64,000 nucleotides of DNA. It comes from Limnomonas spitsbergensis. Taxonomy: Eukaryota > Chlorophyta > Chlorophyceae > Chlamydomonadales. Positions 38,045-51,356 of the stretch are shown piece by piece. A program made the translations under genes and the position numbers. Numbering within the stretch: position 1 is the first letter of the stretch; every line of letters starts with the position of its first letter. Under the pieces are notes generated by a model. That model was not told the DNA's origin, searched no databases, and saw only the letters and a list, made by a program, of their open reading frames with translations. The DNA is taken from contig JAYJMM010000113.1 in NCBI GenBank assembly GCA_037349105.1, positions 930,001 to 994,000 on the forward strand, read 5' to 3'.

Positions 38045-40708
38045 ATGGCAGTCTTTAAGCCGTGCCCTCTAACTCTCCATGACCTTCTGATGCAGTGGGG
38101 CTCCAAGATTCACGCTCCTCACATCGTACGTCAGGCTCGGGGATCCTCTCAGCTCACGTCACGTTGCTACTCAAGAATTGCTTACCTTCGCACAATCCTA
38201 TAACACTTTAAACTTGGAATTAGCAATCCACCGATCCACAACTTTACTTCTGTCAACACTTGGCATGCACGCGGTCCGACCACCACCGTTGATCCAAATG
38301 CACATGTAACAATCAATCTGGGTTTATAATTCCTCAACTTTGATCGTCAAGTCTCTCCACACGGCTTACCCGGAATTCCACTGCCGGGGCTTTGCTAGAT
38401 CTTTACTTGGCAACTCTTCAAGTTGAGGGTCGCTGCTAAATGCTATTTTCAGTCTGTTAAGGGCAGAATTTGGCTTTCCAAACAAAAAATCAGATTCACA
38501 GCGCAAACAACGTTAGCATGAACTGGTGACTGAGGCTAGTCGGACAAAAACCGCGTTGTCATTTTTTAAGGACACAGGAATGGCGCTTTATATCCGTGGG
38601 CGACTTCTTCCTCACGACAGTGACGGACGCCTACGGGTGAGCTCAGGGACTACACGTTGGTCGCAAGATTGTACATGTTAGGCTGCTTTCTGGACTATGG
38701 ATAAGTAAAGCTTGTTCGGCTATGGGCCTCTTGCCTTAGCTTCCGGGGCGCGCACCGGGAGATCACGTGGGGAATCACTTACCGTGTATCTTTTGGAGAC
38801 CCTCACGTGGCCAAGTAAGGTATACGCCCCTTTTTAGGTTTCGGATCCAGCCGAAAGTCGTATTTTCTTTTCGGATACCGCCGAACCTGACATTTTTTCC
38901 TTCGAACGTCTTGGTCGTTTCTTGGACCATCCGAAGGTCCAATTTTTCTTTCAGCCAATTCCATTTTTTTTCGGTTGACGCCGAAACGGTTTTGTTTCTG
39001 TTCCGCCGTTTTTTGTTATTCTTATATCAAACATGGATAACTTAGCACGGACGTGATTATTCGCATACATCATGATCAGATGACATAGATGGGTCACACA
39101 GTGGACTGCAGCCAGCCATGGGATGTCATGTCTCAAAAGCTTGGCCACACCATTGAGGGTGCCGGTGAAAACGGATGCACCATCGCTTGCAAACCCGACC
39201 ACTTTCGTATGGTCGAGCTTGTAAGTTCAAAAAACGTCGGCGACACATCGGCAAAAACGCAGTCAGGCTTCGGCCTTCGGCCAAACCCAACCGTCGATAA
39301 CTTGCGGCCTACGGCCGTAGTCACCCTTTTTTTCTTTCGGCTCTTGCAGAAAGCCCCCACCGGGACTTTCAGCTTTAATTATTTTCGTCCCAAAATCTGC
39401 GGCCGCCGATCGGCTTTAACTTCACTGTGCCAGACATAACATGTTGTCGTGGGAACCATTGGTCCGCGAAGTATGAGCCGCCCGGGTCGCCTCCTTCAAG
39501 GCCGCCAGTTGGGATGTGCCTCGCAGCCCGTCCATCATGATATATAGGTCATCCTTAGAGGACAGGATCCGGCGGGATGCCTTTGTATTTCATGCCTTGA
39601 TTTGGTGATCCAGACACTTCTTCTGAGCTGCGGCTGTATCCTCCGGGGGGGGGCTGGCTGATTGGGCGGGGATTGGGAAAGCAGAATGCCGTGCACCGTG
39701 GTCGCCGGTGTTGCCCTTGGAGTGAATCGCGACGGCATCAACTGCACCCGCTGAATGGCAATGGATTGCGGCCTAGGCGGCCGGCCTCCCCCTTTTGGCC
39801 CGGGCCACTCAGCTGGTGCTTCAATCTTAACTGGGGCGACGACATGAAGGCCCCGGAGGTGAATGGTCGCTGGACCTTCAACCATAATAAACGAGTATGT
39901 ATACCAGTTATCGTGAGCAAAACAAAGAAGAGAGCGTGCAAAGCTGAATCCGAGTTGGTGCAAAAGCGGCAATATGAAGTCATGCGCACATTAGCATGGC
40001 CATGATCTCAAACATGAGGAGAGCTGATGAGGTTTAATGAAGCTTAGTTGGGCACTTCTGTCCTCCATACGGAGCATGACAATACCCAGCCTCGCAACCA
40101 GTGATAGCCCAGCTCTGAACTGCGACCATGCCAAGGACTCAGACCAGTAAATGTATTTATGTAATGAGTTGCAGTTCGGTCCATTTTGTACAAGAGTAAC
40201 CAAGCCAAGTACTGCATGGGCCCAAGGGAGAAAGTGTTGTCACTCGATACTACCGTTATCATGACAGCTGTGTACTGCCTTCCTTTCCGGTTCCGGAATT
40301 CCTGACGTTTCTCGAATGTCGGTCTTTAGGCGGCAGTTAGTCACATGCGCGCTCCTTATGTGTTGGCATGAGGGAGTCAGGGTCCGCTCAGGGGCAGGGT
40401 CTGCTCAAGATCAATGTCCACTTAGGGTGGGGATCCGTTCAGGTCCATGGTCCGTTCTGGTTTAGGGTCCGGTCTGGTTCCGGCTTGGGTCAGACACGCC
40501 TCTGTTATTTTGCCTACTGCGGCATATATAGTGTGACCGCTCGCCATCTCATTTGGGACTTCATGCAATCTAGATCCGCACTCCCCTTGGATCAATGTAC
40601 CTTGTTGTCCTTGCGCACTTGTACCGCGAGCACACTTAAGCTGTCCCTTTTGAAATTGGAATCCTCCGATGGGTCCAATGCCAATCCTGCTTTTTAGAAC
40701 CATGCTTC
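38045..40708 (+). repeat. Satellite unit 15 (B to D transition)
   Basis: Length is 2,664 bp. The left part is A/B-like and from about 39,220 onward it is entirely type D. The 94-codon frame has the same codon-53 nonsense change as unit 12 (38201-38203). Confidence 0.94.
38951..39202 (-). pseudogene. hAT transposase-like fragment, unit 15
   Basis: This is an 83-codon minus frame with FASDGASVFTG. The CxxH motif reads HCVTH through a private change at about 39,094. Confidence 0.5.
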
Positions 40709-41032
40709 ATGGCGGTCTTTAAGCCGTGTCCCCTAACTCTCCCCGACCTTCGGATGCAATGGGGCCCCAAGATCCACGATCCTCACATCGCACGTCAGGC
40801 TCGGAGATCCTCTCAGCTCACGTCACGTTGCTACATAAGCATTGCGTACCTTCGCACAGTCCTTGAACACTTAAAACTTGGACTCAGCAATCCACTGATC
40901 CACAACTTTACTTCTGTCAACACTTGGCATGCACGCGGTCCGACCACCACCGTTGATCCAAATGCACATGTCACAATCAAGCTGGGTTTATAATTTCTCA
41001 ACTTTGATTGGCAAGTCTCTCCACACGGCTTA

Positions 41033-41176
41033 CCCGGAATTCCACTGCCGGGGCTTTGCTAAATCTTTACTTGGCAACTCTTCAAGTTGAGGGTCGCTGC
41101 GAAATGCTATTTTCAGTCTGTCAAGGGCAGAATTTGGCTTTCCAAACAACAATTCAGATTCACAGCGCAAACAACG
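41033..41176 (-). other. Short open block ending at a GGGTAAG site
   Basis: This is a 48-codon minus-strand stretch without stops. It contains the stretch LKIAFRSDPQLEELPSKDLA and ends at the TAA of a donor-like GGGTAAG. Type A units keep the same frame with a few conservative changes. It may be a relic exon of the element that seeded the satellite. No family match is evident to me. Confidence 0.2.
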
Positions 41177-41615
41177 TTAGCAAGAACTGGTGACTGAGGC
41201 TGGTCAGGCAGAAACCGCGTTGTCCTTTTTTTAGGACACAGGAAAGGCGCTTCATATCCGTGGACGACTTCTTCCTCACGACAGTGACGGACGCCTACGG
41301 GTGAGCTCAGTGACTACACGCTGGTCGCAAGATCGTCCACGTTAGGCTGCTTTCTGGAGTATGGAAAAGTAAAGCTTGTTTGGCTATGGGCCTCTTGCCT
41401 TAGCTTCCGGGGCGCGTACCGGGAGATCACGTGGGGATTCACTTACCGTGTATCTTTTGGAGACCCTCACGTGGCCAAGTAAGTTATACGCCCCTTTTTA
41501 AGTTTCGGATCCAGCCGAAAGTCGTCTTTTTCTTTTCGGATACCGCCGAAACTGTCATGTTTTCCTTCGACCGTCTTGGTCGTTCTTGGAGCATCCGAAG
41601 GTCCAAAGTTTTATT

Positions 41616-41864
41616 TCAGCCAATTCCATTTTTTTCGGTTGACGCCGAAGCGGTTTGTTTCTGTTCGGCCGTTTTTGTTATTCGTATAGCAAACATGGAT
41701 GGCTTAGCACGGACGTGATTCTTGGCAGAAATCATGATCAGATGACATAGATGGGCCACACAGTGGACTGCAGCCAGCCATGGGATGTCATGTCTCAAAA
41801 GCTTGGCCACACCATTGAGGGTGCCGGTGAAAACGGATGCACCATCGCTTGCAAACCCGACCAC
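41616..41864 (-). pseudogene. hAT transposase-like fragment, unit 16
   Basis: This is an 82-codon minus frame. The block 41,731-41,884 differs from unit 10 at only two bases, though flanking D sequence is clearly diverged. Both core motifs are intact. Confidence 0.5.
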
Positions 41865-43373
41865 TTTCGTATGGTCGAGCTTGTAAGTTCAAAAAACGTC
41901 GGCGACACATCGGCAAAAACGCAGTCAGGCTTCGGCCTTCGGCCAAACCCAACCGTCGATAACTTGCGGCCTACGGCCGTAGTCACCATTTTTTTCTTTC
42001 GGCTCTTGCAGAAAGCCCCCACCGGGACTTTCAGCTTTAATTATTTTCGTCCCAAAATCTGCGGCCGCCGATCGGCTTTAACTTCACTGTGCCAGACATA
42101 ACATGTTGTCGTGGGAACCATTGGTCCGCGAAGTATGAGCCGCTTGGGTCGCCTCCTTCAAGGCCGCCAGTTGGGATGTGCCTCGCAGCCCGTCCATCAT
42201 GATATATAGGTCATCCTTAGAGGACAGGATCCGGCGGGATGCCTTTGTATTTCATGCCTTGATTTGGTGATCCAGACACTTCTGCTGAGCTGCGGCTGTA
42301 TCCTCCGGGGGGGGGCTGACTGATTGGGCGGGGATTGGGAAAGCAGAATGCCGTGCACCGTGGTCGCCGGTGTTGCCCTTGGAGTGAATCGCGACGGCAT
42401 CAACTGCACACGCTGAATGGCAATGGATTGCGGACTAGGCGGCCGGCCTCCCCCTTTTGGCCCGGGCCACTCAGCTGGTGCTTCAATCTTAACTGGGGCG
42501 ACGACATGAAGGCCCCGGAGGTGAATGGTCGCTGGACCTTCAACCATAATAAACGAGTATGTATACCAGTTATCGTGAGCAAAACAAAGAAGAGAGTCAC
42601 GTGCAAAGCTGAATCCGAGTTGGTGCAAAAGCGGCAATATGAAGTCATGCGCACAGTAGCATGGCCATGATCTCAAACATGAGGAGAGCTGATGAGGTTT
42701 AATGAAGCTTAGTTGGGCACTTCTGTCCTCCATACGGAGCATGACAATACCCAGCCTCGCAACCAGTGATAGCCCAGCTCTGAACTGCGACCATGCCAAG
42801 GACTCAGACCAGTAAATGTATTTATGTAATGAGTTGCAGTTCGGTCCATTTTGTACAAGAGTAACCAAGCCAAGTACTGCATGGGCCCAAGGGAGAAAGT
42901 GTTGTCACTCGATACTACCGTTATCATGACAGCTGTGTACTGCCTTCCTTTCCGGTTCCGGAATTCCTGACGTTTCTCGAATGTCGGTCTTTAGGCGGCA
43001 GTTAGTCACATGCGCGCTCCTTATGTGTTGGCATGAGGGAGTCAGGGTCCGCTCAGGGGCAGGGTCTGCTCAAGATCAATGTCCACTTAGGGTGGGGATC
43101 CGTTCAGGTCCATGGTCCGTTCTGGTTTAGGGTCCGGTCTGGTTCCGGCTTGGGTCAGACACGCCTCTGTTATTTTGCCTACTGCGGCATATATAGTGTG
43201 ACCGCTCGCCATCTCATTTGGGACTTCATGCAATCTAGATCCGCACTCCCCTTGGATCAATGTACCTTGTTGTCCTTGCGCACTTGTACCGCGAGCACAC
43301 TTAAGCTGTCCCTTTTGAAATTGGAATCCTCCGATGGGTCCAATGACAATCCTGCTTTTTAGAACCATGCTTC

Positions 43374-46035
43374 ATGGCGGTCTTTAAGCCGTGTCCCCTA
43401 ACTCTCCCCGACCTTCGGATGCAATGGGGCCCCAAGATCCACGATCCTCACATCGCACGTCAGGCTCGGAGATCCTCTCAGCTCACGTCACGTTGCTACA
43501 TAAGCATTGCGTACCTTCGCACAGTCCTTGAACACTTAAAACTTGGACTCAGCAATCCACTGATCCACAACTTTACTTCTGTCAACACTTGGCATGCACG
43601 CGGTCCGACCACCACCGTTGATCCAAATGCACATGTCACAATCAAGCTGGGTTTATAATTTCTCAACTTTGATTGGCAAGTCTCTCCACACGGCTTACCC
43701 GGAATTCCACTGCCGGGGCTTTGCTAAATCTTTACTTGGCAACTCTTCAAGTTGAGGGTCGCTGCGAAATGCTATTTTCAGTCTGTCAAGGGCAGAATTT
43801 GGCTTTCCAAACAACAATTCAGATTCACAGCGCAAACAACGTTATCAAGAACTGGTGACTGAGGCTGGTCAGGCAGAAACCGCGTTGTCCTTTTTTTAGG
43901 ACACAGGAAAGGCGCTTCATATCCGTGGACGACTTCTTCCTCACGACAGTGACGGACGCCTACGGGTGAGCTCAGTGACTACACGCTGGTCGCAAGATCG
44001 TCCACGTTAGGCTGCTTTCTGGAGTATGGAAAAGTAAAGCTTGTTTGGCTATGGGCCTCTTGCCTTAGCTTCCGGGGCGCGTACCGGGAGATCACGTGGG
44101 GATTCACTTACCGTGTATCTTTTGGAGACCCTCACGTGGCCAAGTAAGTTATACGCCCCTTTTTAAGTTTCGGATCCAGCCGAAAGTCGTCTTTTTCTTT
44201 TCGGATACCGCCGAAACTGTCATGTTTTCCTTCGACCGTCTTGGTCGTTCTTGGAGCATCCGAAGGTCCAAAGTTTTATTTCAGCCAATTCCATTTTTTT
44301 CGGTTGACGCCGAAGCGGTTTGTTTCTGTTCGGCCGTTTTTGTTATTCGTATAGCAAACATGGATGGCTTAGCACGGACGTGATTCTTGGCAGAAATCAT
44401 GATCAGATGACATAGATGGGCCACACAGTGGACTGCAGCCAGCCATGGGATGTCATGTCTCAAAAGCTTGGCCACACCATTGAGGGTGCCGGTGAAAACG
44501 GATGCACCATCGCTTGCAAACCCGACCACTTTCGTATGGTCGAGCTTGTAAGTTCAAAAAACGTCGGCGACACATCGGCAAAAACGCAGTCAGGCTTCGG
44601 CCTTCGGCCAAACCCAACCGTCGATAACTTGCGGCCTACGGCCGTAGTCACCCTTTTTTTCTTTCGGCTCTTGCAGAAAGCCCCCACCGGGACTTTCAGC
44701 TTTAATTATTTTCGTCCCAAAATCTGCGGCCGCCGATCGGCTTTAACTTCACTGTGCCAGACATAACATGTTGTCGTGGGAACCATTGGTCCGCGAAGTA
44801 TGAGCCGCTTGGGTCGCCTCCTTCAAGGCCGCCAGTTGGGATGTGCCTCGCAGCCCGTCCATCATGATATACAGGTCATCCTTAGAGGACAGGATCCGGC
44901 GGGATGCCTTTGTATTTCATGCCTTGATTTGGTGATCCAGACACTTCTGCTGAGCTGCGGCTGTATCCTCCGGGGGGGGGCTGACTGATTGGGCGGGGAT
45001 TGGGAAAGCAGAATGCCGTGCACCGTGGTCGCCGGTGTTGCCCTTGGAGTGAATCGCGACGGCATCAACTGCACACGCTGAATGGCAATGGATTGCGGAC
45101 TAGGCGGCCGGCCTCCCCCTTTTGGCCCGGGCCACTCAGCTGGTGCTTCAATCTTAACAGGGGCGACGACATGAAGGCCCCGGAGGTGAATGGTCGCTGG
45201 ACCTTCAACCATAATAAACGAGTATGTATACCATTTATCGTGAGCAAAACAAAGAAGAGAGTCACGTGCAAAGCTGAATCTGAGTTGGCGCAAAAGCGGC
45301 AATATGAAGTCATGCGCACAGTAGCATGGCCATGATCTCAAACATGAGGAGAGCTGATAAGGTTCCAGTGAAGCTTAGTTGGGCACTTCTGTCCTCCATA
45401 CGGAGCATGACAATACCCAGCCTCGCAACCAGTGATAGCCCAGCTCTGAACTGCGACCATGCCAAGGACTCAGACCAGTAAATGTATTTATGTAATGAGT
45501 TGCACTTCGGTCCATTTTGTACAAGAGTAACCAAGCCAAGTACTACATGGGCCCAAGGGAGAAAGTGTTGACACTCGATACTACCGTTATCATGGCAGCT
45601 GTGTACTGCCTTCCTTTCCGGTTCCGGAATTCCTGACGTTTCTCGAATTTCGGCCTTTAGGCGGCAGTTAGTCACATGCGCACTCCTTATGTGTTGGCAT
45701 GAGGGAGTCATGGTCCGCTCAGGGTCAGGGTCTGCTCAAGATCAATGTCCACTTAGGGTGGGGATCCGTTCAGGTCCATGGTCCGTTCTGGTTTAGGGTC
45801 CGGTCTGGTTCCGGCTTGGGTCAAGCACGCCTCTGTTATTTTGCCTACTGCGGCATAGTGTGAACGCTCGCCATCTCAGTTGGGACTTCATGCAATCTAG
45901 ATCCGCACTCCCCTTGGACCAATGTACCTTGTTGTCCTTGCGCACTGGTACCGCGAGCACACTTAAGCTGTCCCTTTTGAAATTGGAATCCTCCGATGGG
46001 TCCAATGACAATCCTGCTTTTTAGAACCATGCTTC
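43374..46035 (+). repeat. Satellite unit 17 (type D, dimer half 1)
   Basis: Length is 2,662 bp. The 94-codon frame is at 43374-43658. It is very close to unit 16 in its left half. Its right end carries the marker GATAAGGTTCCAGTG (45,355), which recurs at 50,684 and 56,004. That gives a dimer spacing of about 5.32 kb. Confidence 0.95.
44281..44529 (-). pseudogene. hAT transposase-like fragment, unit 17
   Basis: This 82-codon minus frame is the same as in unit 16, with FASDGASVFTG and HCVAH present. Confidence 0.5.
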
Positions 46036-46941
46036 ATGGCGGTCTTTAAGCCGTGTCCCCTAACTCTCCCCGACCTTCGGATGCAATGGGGCCCCAAGAT
46101 CCACGCTCCTCACATCGCACGTCAGGCTCGGAGATCCTCTCAGCTCACGTCACGTTGCTACATAAGCATTGCGTACCTTCGCACAGTCCTAGAACACTTA
46201 AAACTTGGACTCAGCAATCCACTGATCCACAACTTTACTTCTGTCAACACTTGGCATGCACGCGGTCCGACCACCACCGTTGATCCAAATGCACATGTCA
46301 CAATCAAGCTGGGTTTATAATTTCTCAACTTTGATTGGCAAGTCTCTCCACACGGCTTACCCGGAATTCCACTGCCGGGGCTTTGCTAAATCTTTACTTG
46401 GCAACTCTTCAAGTTGAGGGTCGCTGCGAAATGCTATTTTCAGTCTGTCAAGGGCAGAATTTGGCTTTCCAAACAACAATTCAGATTCACAGCGCAAACA
46501 ACGTTAGCAAGAACTGGTGACTGAGGCTGGTCGGGCAAAAACCGCGTTGTCCTTTTTTTAGGACACAGGAAAGGCGCTTCATATCCGTGGACGACTTCTT
46601 CCTCACGACAGTGACGGACGCCTACGGGTGAGCTCAGTGACTACACGCTGGTCGCAAGATCGTACACGTTAGGCTGCTTTCTGGATTATGGATAAGTAAA
46701 GCTTGTTTGGCTATGGGCCTCTTGCCTTAGCTTCCGGGGCGCGTACCGGGAGATCACGTGGGGATTCACTTACCGTGTATCTTTTGGAGACCCTCACGTG
46801 GCCAAGTAAGTTTTACGCCCCTTTTTAAGTTTCGGATCCAGCCGAAAGTCGTATTTTCTTTTCGGATACCGCCGAACCTGACATTTTTTCCTTCGAACGT
46901 CTTGGTCGTTTCTTGGACCATCCGAAGGTCCAATTTTTCTT

Positions 46942-47200
46942 TCAGCCAATTCCATTTTTTTTCGGTTGACGCCGAAACGGTTTTGTTTCTGTTCGGCCGT
47001 TTTTTGTTTTTCTCATATCAAACATGGATAACTTAGCACGGACGTGATTCTTCGCATACATCATGATCAGATGACATAGATGGGCCACACAGTGGACTGC
47101 AGCCAGCCATGGGATGTCATGTCTCAAAAGCTTGGCCACACCATTGAGGGTGCCGGTAAAACGGATGCACCATCGCTTGCAAACCCGACCACTTTCGTAT
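46942..47200 (-). pseudogene. hAT transposase-like fragment, unit 18 (frameshifted)
   Basis: A 1-nt deletion near 47,157 separates the SDGASV part from the TGTLNGVAKLL/HCVAH part. The motifs are present but in two frames. The paired unit 20 lacks this deletion. Confidence 0.48.
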
Positions 47201-48454
47201 GGTCGAGCTTGTAAGTTCAAAAAACGTCGGCGACACATTGGCAAAAACGCAGTCAGGCTTCGGCCTTCGGCCAAACCCAACCGTCGATAACTTGCGGCCT
47301 ACGGCCGTAGTCACCCTTTTTTTCTTTCGGCTCTTGCAGAAAGCCCTCACCGGGACTTTCAGCTTTAATTATTTTCGTCCCAAAATCTGCGGCCGCCGAT
47401 CGGCTTTAACTTCACTGTGCCAGACATAACATGTTGTCGTGGGAACCATTGGTCCGCGAAGTATGAGCCGCCCGGGTCGCCTCCTTCAAGGCCGCCAGTT
47501 GGGATGTGCCTCGCAGCCCGTCCATCATGATATATAGGTCATCCTTAGAGGACAGGATCCGGCGGGATGCCTTTGTATTTCATGCCTTGATTTGGTGATC
47601 CAGACACTTCTTCTGAGCTGCGGCTGTATCCTCCAGGGGGGGGCTGACTGATTGGGCGGGGATTGGGAAAGCAGAATGCCGTGCACCGTGGTCGCCGGTG
47701 TTGCCCTTGGAGTGAATCGCGACGGCATCAACTGCACCCGCTGAATGGCAATGGATTGCGGCCTAGGCGGCCGGCCTCCCCCTTTTGGCCCGGGCCACTC
47801 AGCTGGTGCTTCAATCTTAACTGGGGCGACGACATGAAGGCCCCGGAGGTGAATGGTCGCTGGACCTTCAACCATAATAAACGAGTATGTATACCAGTTA
47901 TCGTGAGCAAAACAAAGAAGAGAGTCACGTGCAAAGCTGAATCCGAGTTGGCGCAAAAGCGGCAATATGAAGTCATGCGCACAGTAGCATGGCCATGATC
48001 TCAAACATGAGGAGAGCTGATGAGGTTTAATGAAGCTTAGTTGGGCACTTCTGTCCTCCATACGGAGCATGACAATACCCAGCCTCGCAACCAGTGATAG
48101 CCCAGCTCTGAACTGCGACCATGCCAAGGACTCAGACCAGTAAATGTATTTATGTAATGAGTTGCAGTTCGGTCCATTTTGTACAAGAGTAACCAAGCCA
48201 AGTACTGCATGGGCCCAAGGGAGAAAGTGTTGTCACTCGATACTACCGTTATCATGACAGCTGTGTACTGCCTTCCTTTCCGGTTCCGGAATTCCTGACG
48301 TTTCTCGAATGTCGGTCTTTAGGCGGCAGTTAGTCACATGCGCGCTCCTTATGTGTTGGCATGAGGGAGTCAGGGTCCGCTCAGGGGCAGGGTCTGCTCA
48401 AGATCAATGTCCACTTAGGGTGGGGATCCGTTCAGGTCCATGGTCCGTTCTGGT

Positions 48455-48673
48455 TTAGGGTCCGGTCTGGTTCCGGCTTGGGTCAGACACGCCTCTGTTA
48501 TTTTGCCTACTGCGGCATAGTGTGAACGCTCGCCATCTCAGTTGGGACTTCATGCAATCTAGATCCGCACTCCCCTTGGACCAATGTACCTTGTTGTCCT
48601 TGCGCACTTGTACCGCGAGCACACTTAAGCTGTCCCTTTTGAAATTGGAATCCTCCGATGGGTCCAATGCCAA
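48455..48673 (-). other. Charged 72-codon open frame, D units only
   Basis: This minus-strand frame contains DPSEDSNFKRDSLSVLAVQV and then a Lys/Arg-rich stretch. It is also open at 45793-46011 and 51114-51332. In type A and B units a 2-nt indel breaks it. It is possibly an older exon; no domain is recognised. Confidence 0.2.
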
Positions 48674-48697
48674 TCCTGCTTTTTAGAACCATGCTTC

Positions 48698-51356
48698 ATG
48701 GCGGTCTTTAAGCCGTGTCCCCTAACTCTCCCCGACCTTCGGATGCAATGGGGCCCCAAGATCCACGATCCTCACATCGCACGTCAGGCTCGGAGATCCT
48801 CTCAGCTCACGTCACGTTGCTACATAAGCATTGCGTACCTTCGCACAGTCCTTGAACACTTAAAACTTGGACTCAGCAATCCACTGATCCACAACTTTAC
48901 TTCTGTCAACACTTGGCATGCACGCGGTCCGACCACCACCGTTGATCCAAATGCACATGTCACAATCAAGCTGGGTTTATAATTTCTCAACTTTGATTGG
49001 CAAGTCTCTCCACACGGCTTACCCGGAATTCCACTGCCGGGGCTTTGCTAGATCTTTACTTGGCAACTCTTCAAGTTGAGGGTCGCTGCGAAATGCTATT
49101 TTCAGTCTGTCAAGGGCAGAATTTGGCTTTCCAAACAACAATTCAGATTCACAGCGCAAACAACGTTAGCAAGAACTGGTGACTGAGGCTGGTCAGGCAG
49201 AAACCGCGTTGTCCTTTTTTTAGGACACAGGAAAGGCGCTTCATATCCGTGGACGACTTCTTCCTCACGACAGTGACGGACGCCTACGGGTGAGCTCAGT
49301 GACTACACGCTGGTCGCAAGATCGTCCACGTTAGGCTGCTTTCTGGAGTATGGAAAAGTAAAGCTTGTTTGGCTATGGGCCTCTTGCCTTAGCTTCCGGG
49401 GCGCGTACCGGGAGATCACGTGGGGATTCACTTACCGTGTATCTTTTGGAGACCCTCACGTGGCCAAGTAAGTTATACGCCCCTTTTTAAGTTTCGGATC
49501 CAGCCGACAGTCGTCTTTTTCTTTTCGGATACCGCCGAAACTGTCATGTTTTCCTTCGACCGTCTTGGTCGTTCTTGGAGCATCCGAAGGTCCAAAGTTT
49601 TATTTCAGCCAATTCCATTTTTTTCGGTTGACGCCGAAGCGGTTTGTTTCTGTTCGGCCGTTTTTGTTATTCGTATAGCAAACATGGATGGCTTAGCACG
49701 GACGTGATTCTTGGCAGAAATCATGATCAGATGACATAGATGGGCCACACAGTGGACTGCAGCCAGCCATGGGATGTCATGTCTCAAAAGCTTGGCCACA
49801 CCATTGAGGGTGCCGGTGAAAACGGATGCACCATCGCTTGCAAACCCGACCACTTTCGTATGGTCGAGCTTGTAAGTTCAAAAAACGTCGGCGACACATC
49901 GGCAAAAACGCAGTCAAGCTTCGGCCTTCGGCCAAACCCAACCGTCGATAACTTGCGGCCTACGGCCGTAGTCACCCTTTTTTTCTTTCGGCTCTTGCAG
50001 AAAGCCCCCACCGGGACTTTCAGCTTTAATTATTTTCGTCCCAAAATCTGCGGCCGCCGATCGGCTTTAACTTCACTGTGCCAGACATAACATGTTGTCG
50101 TGGGAACCATTGGTCCGCGAAGTATGAGCCGCTTGGGTCGCCTCCTTCAAGGCCGCCAGTTGGGATGTGCCTCGCAGCCCGTCCATCATGATATATAGGT
50201 CATCCTTATAGGACAGGATCCGGCGGGATGCCTTTGTATTTCATGCCTTGATTTGGTGATCCAGACACTTCTGCTGAGCTGCGGCTGTATCCTCCGGGGG
50301 GGGGCTGACTGATTGGGCGGGGATTGGGAAAGCAGAATGCCGTGCACCGTGGTCGCCGGTGTTGCCCTTGGAGTGAATCGCGACGGCATCAACTGCACAC
50401 GCTGAATGGCAATGGATTGCGGACTAGGCGGCCGGCCTCCCCCTTTTGGCCCGGGCCACTCAGCTGGTGCTTCAATCTTAACAGGGGCGACGACATGAAG
50501 GCCCCGGAGGTGAATGGTCGCTGGACCTTCAACCATAATAAACGAGTATGTATACCATTTATCGTGAGCAAAACAAAGAAGAGAACGTGCAAAGCTGAAT
50601 CTGAGTTGGCGCAAAAGCGGCAATATGAAGTCATGCGCACAGTAGCATGGCCATGATCTCAAACATGAGGAGAGCTGATAAGGTTCCAGTGAAGCTTAGT
50701 TGGGCACTTCTGTCCTCCATACGGAGCATGACAATACCCAGCCTCGCAACCAGTGATAGCCCAGCTCTGAACTGCGACCATGCCAAGGACTCAGACCAGT
50801 AAATGTATTTATGTAATGAGTTGCACTTCGGTCCATTTTGTACAAGAGTAACCAAGCCAAGTACTACATGGGCCCAAGGGAGAAAGTGTTGACACTCGAT
50901 ACTACCGTTATCATGGCAGCTGTGTACTGCCTTCCTTTCCGGTTCCGGAATTCCTGACGTTTCTCGAATTTCGGCCTTTAGGCGGCAGTTAGTCACATGC
51001 GCGCTCCTTATGTGTTGGCATGAGGGAGTCATGGTCCGCTCAGGGTCAGGGTCTGCTCAAGATCAATGTCCACTTAGGGTGGGGATCCGTTCAGGTCCAT
51101 GGTCCGTTCTGGTTTAGGGTCCGGTCTGGTTCCGGCTTGGGTCAGACACGCCTCTGTTATTTTGCCTACTGCGGCATAGTGTGAACGCTCGCCATCTCAG
51201 TTGGGACTTCATGCAATCTAGATCCGCACTCCCCTTGGACCAATGTACCTTGTTGTCCTTGCGCACTGGTACCGCGAGCACACTTAAGCTGTCCCTTTTG
51301 AAATTGGAATCCTCCGATGGGTCCAATGACAATCCTGCTTTTTAGAACCATGCTTC
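48698..51356 (+). repeat. Satellite unit 19 (type D, dimer half 1)
   Basis: Length is 2,659 bp. It matches unit 17 better than its neighbour, unit 18, including the GATAAGGTTCCAGTG marker. The 94-codon frame is at 48698-48982. Confidence 0.94.
49605..49853 (-). pseudogene. hAT transposase-like fragment, unit 19
   Basis: This is an 82-codon minus frame, the same as in unit 17, with both core motifs intact. Confidence 0.5.

Larger units (their letters stand above)
40709..43373 (+). repeat. Satellite unit 16 (type D)
   Basis: Length is 2,665 bp. The 94-codon frame (40709-40993) differs from unit 2 at 24 bases without any indel. Upstream, at about 40,522, is the marker GCATATATAGTGTGACC. The hAT block is intact and reads VVGFASDGASV. 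Confidence 0.95.
46036..48697 (+). repeat. Satellite unit 18 (type D, dimer half 2, with B patch)
   Basis: Length is 2,662 bp. About 46,849-47,060 is type B sequence inside a D unit, and the same patch sits in unit 20, 5,321 bp away. A 1-nt deletion near 47,157 breaks the hAT frame. The 94-codon frame is at 46036-46320. Confidence 0.94.

Noticed and set aside
42197..42868. 223-codon minus ORF in unit 16 (also 47525-48196)
   Set aside because: Created by a 2-nt indel (GTCACGTGC) that joins frames which are separate in sister units. No domain, so probably chance.
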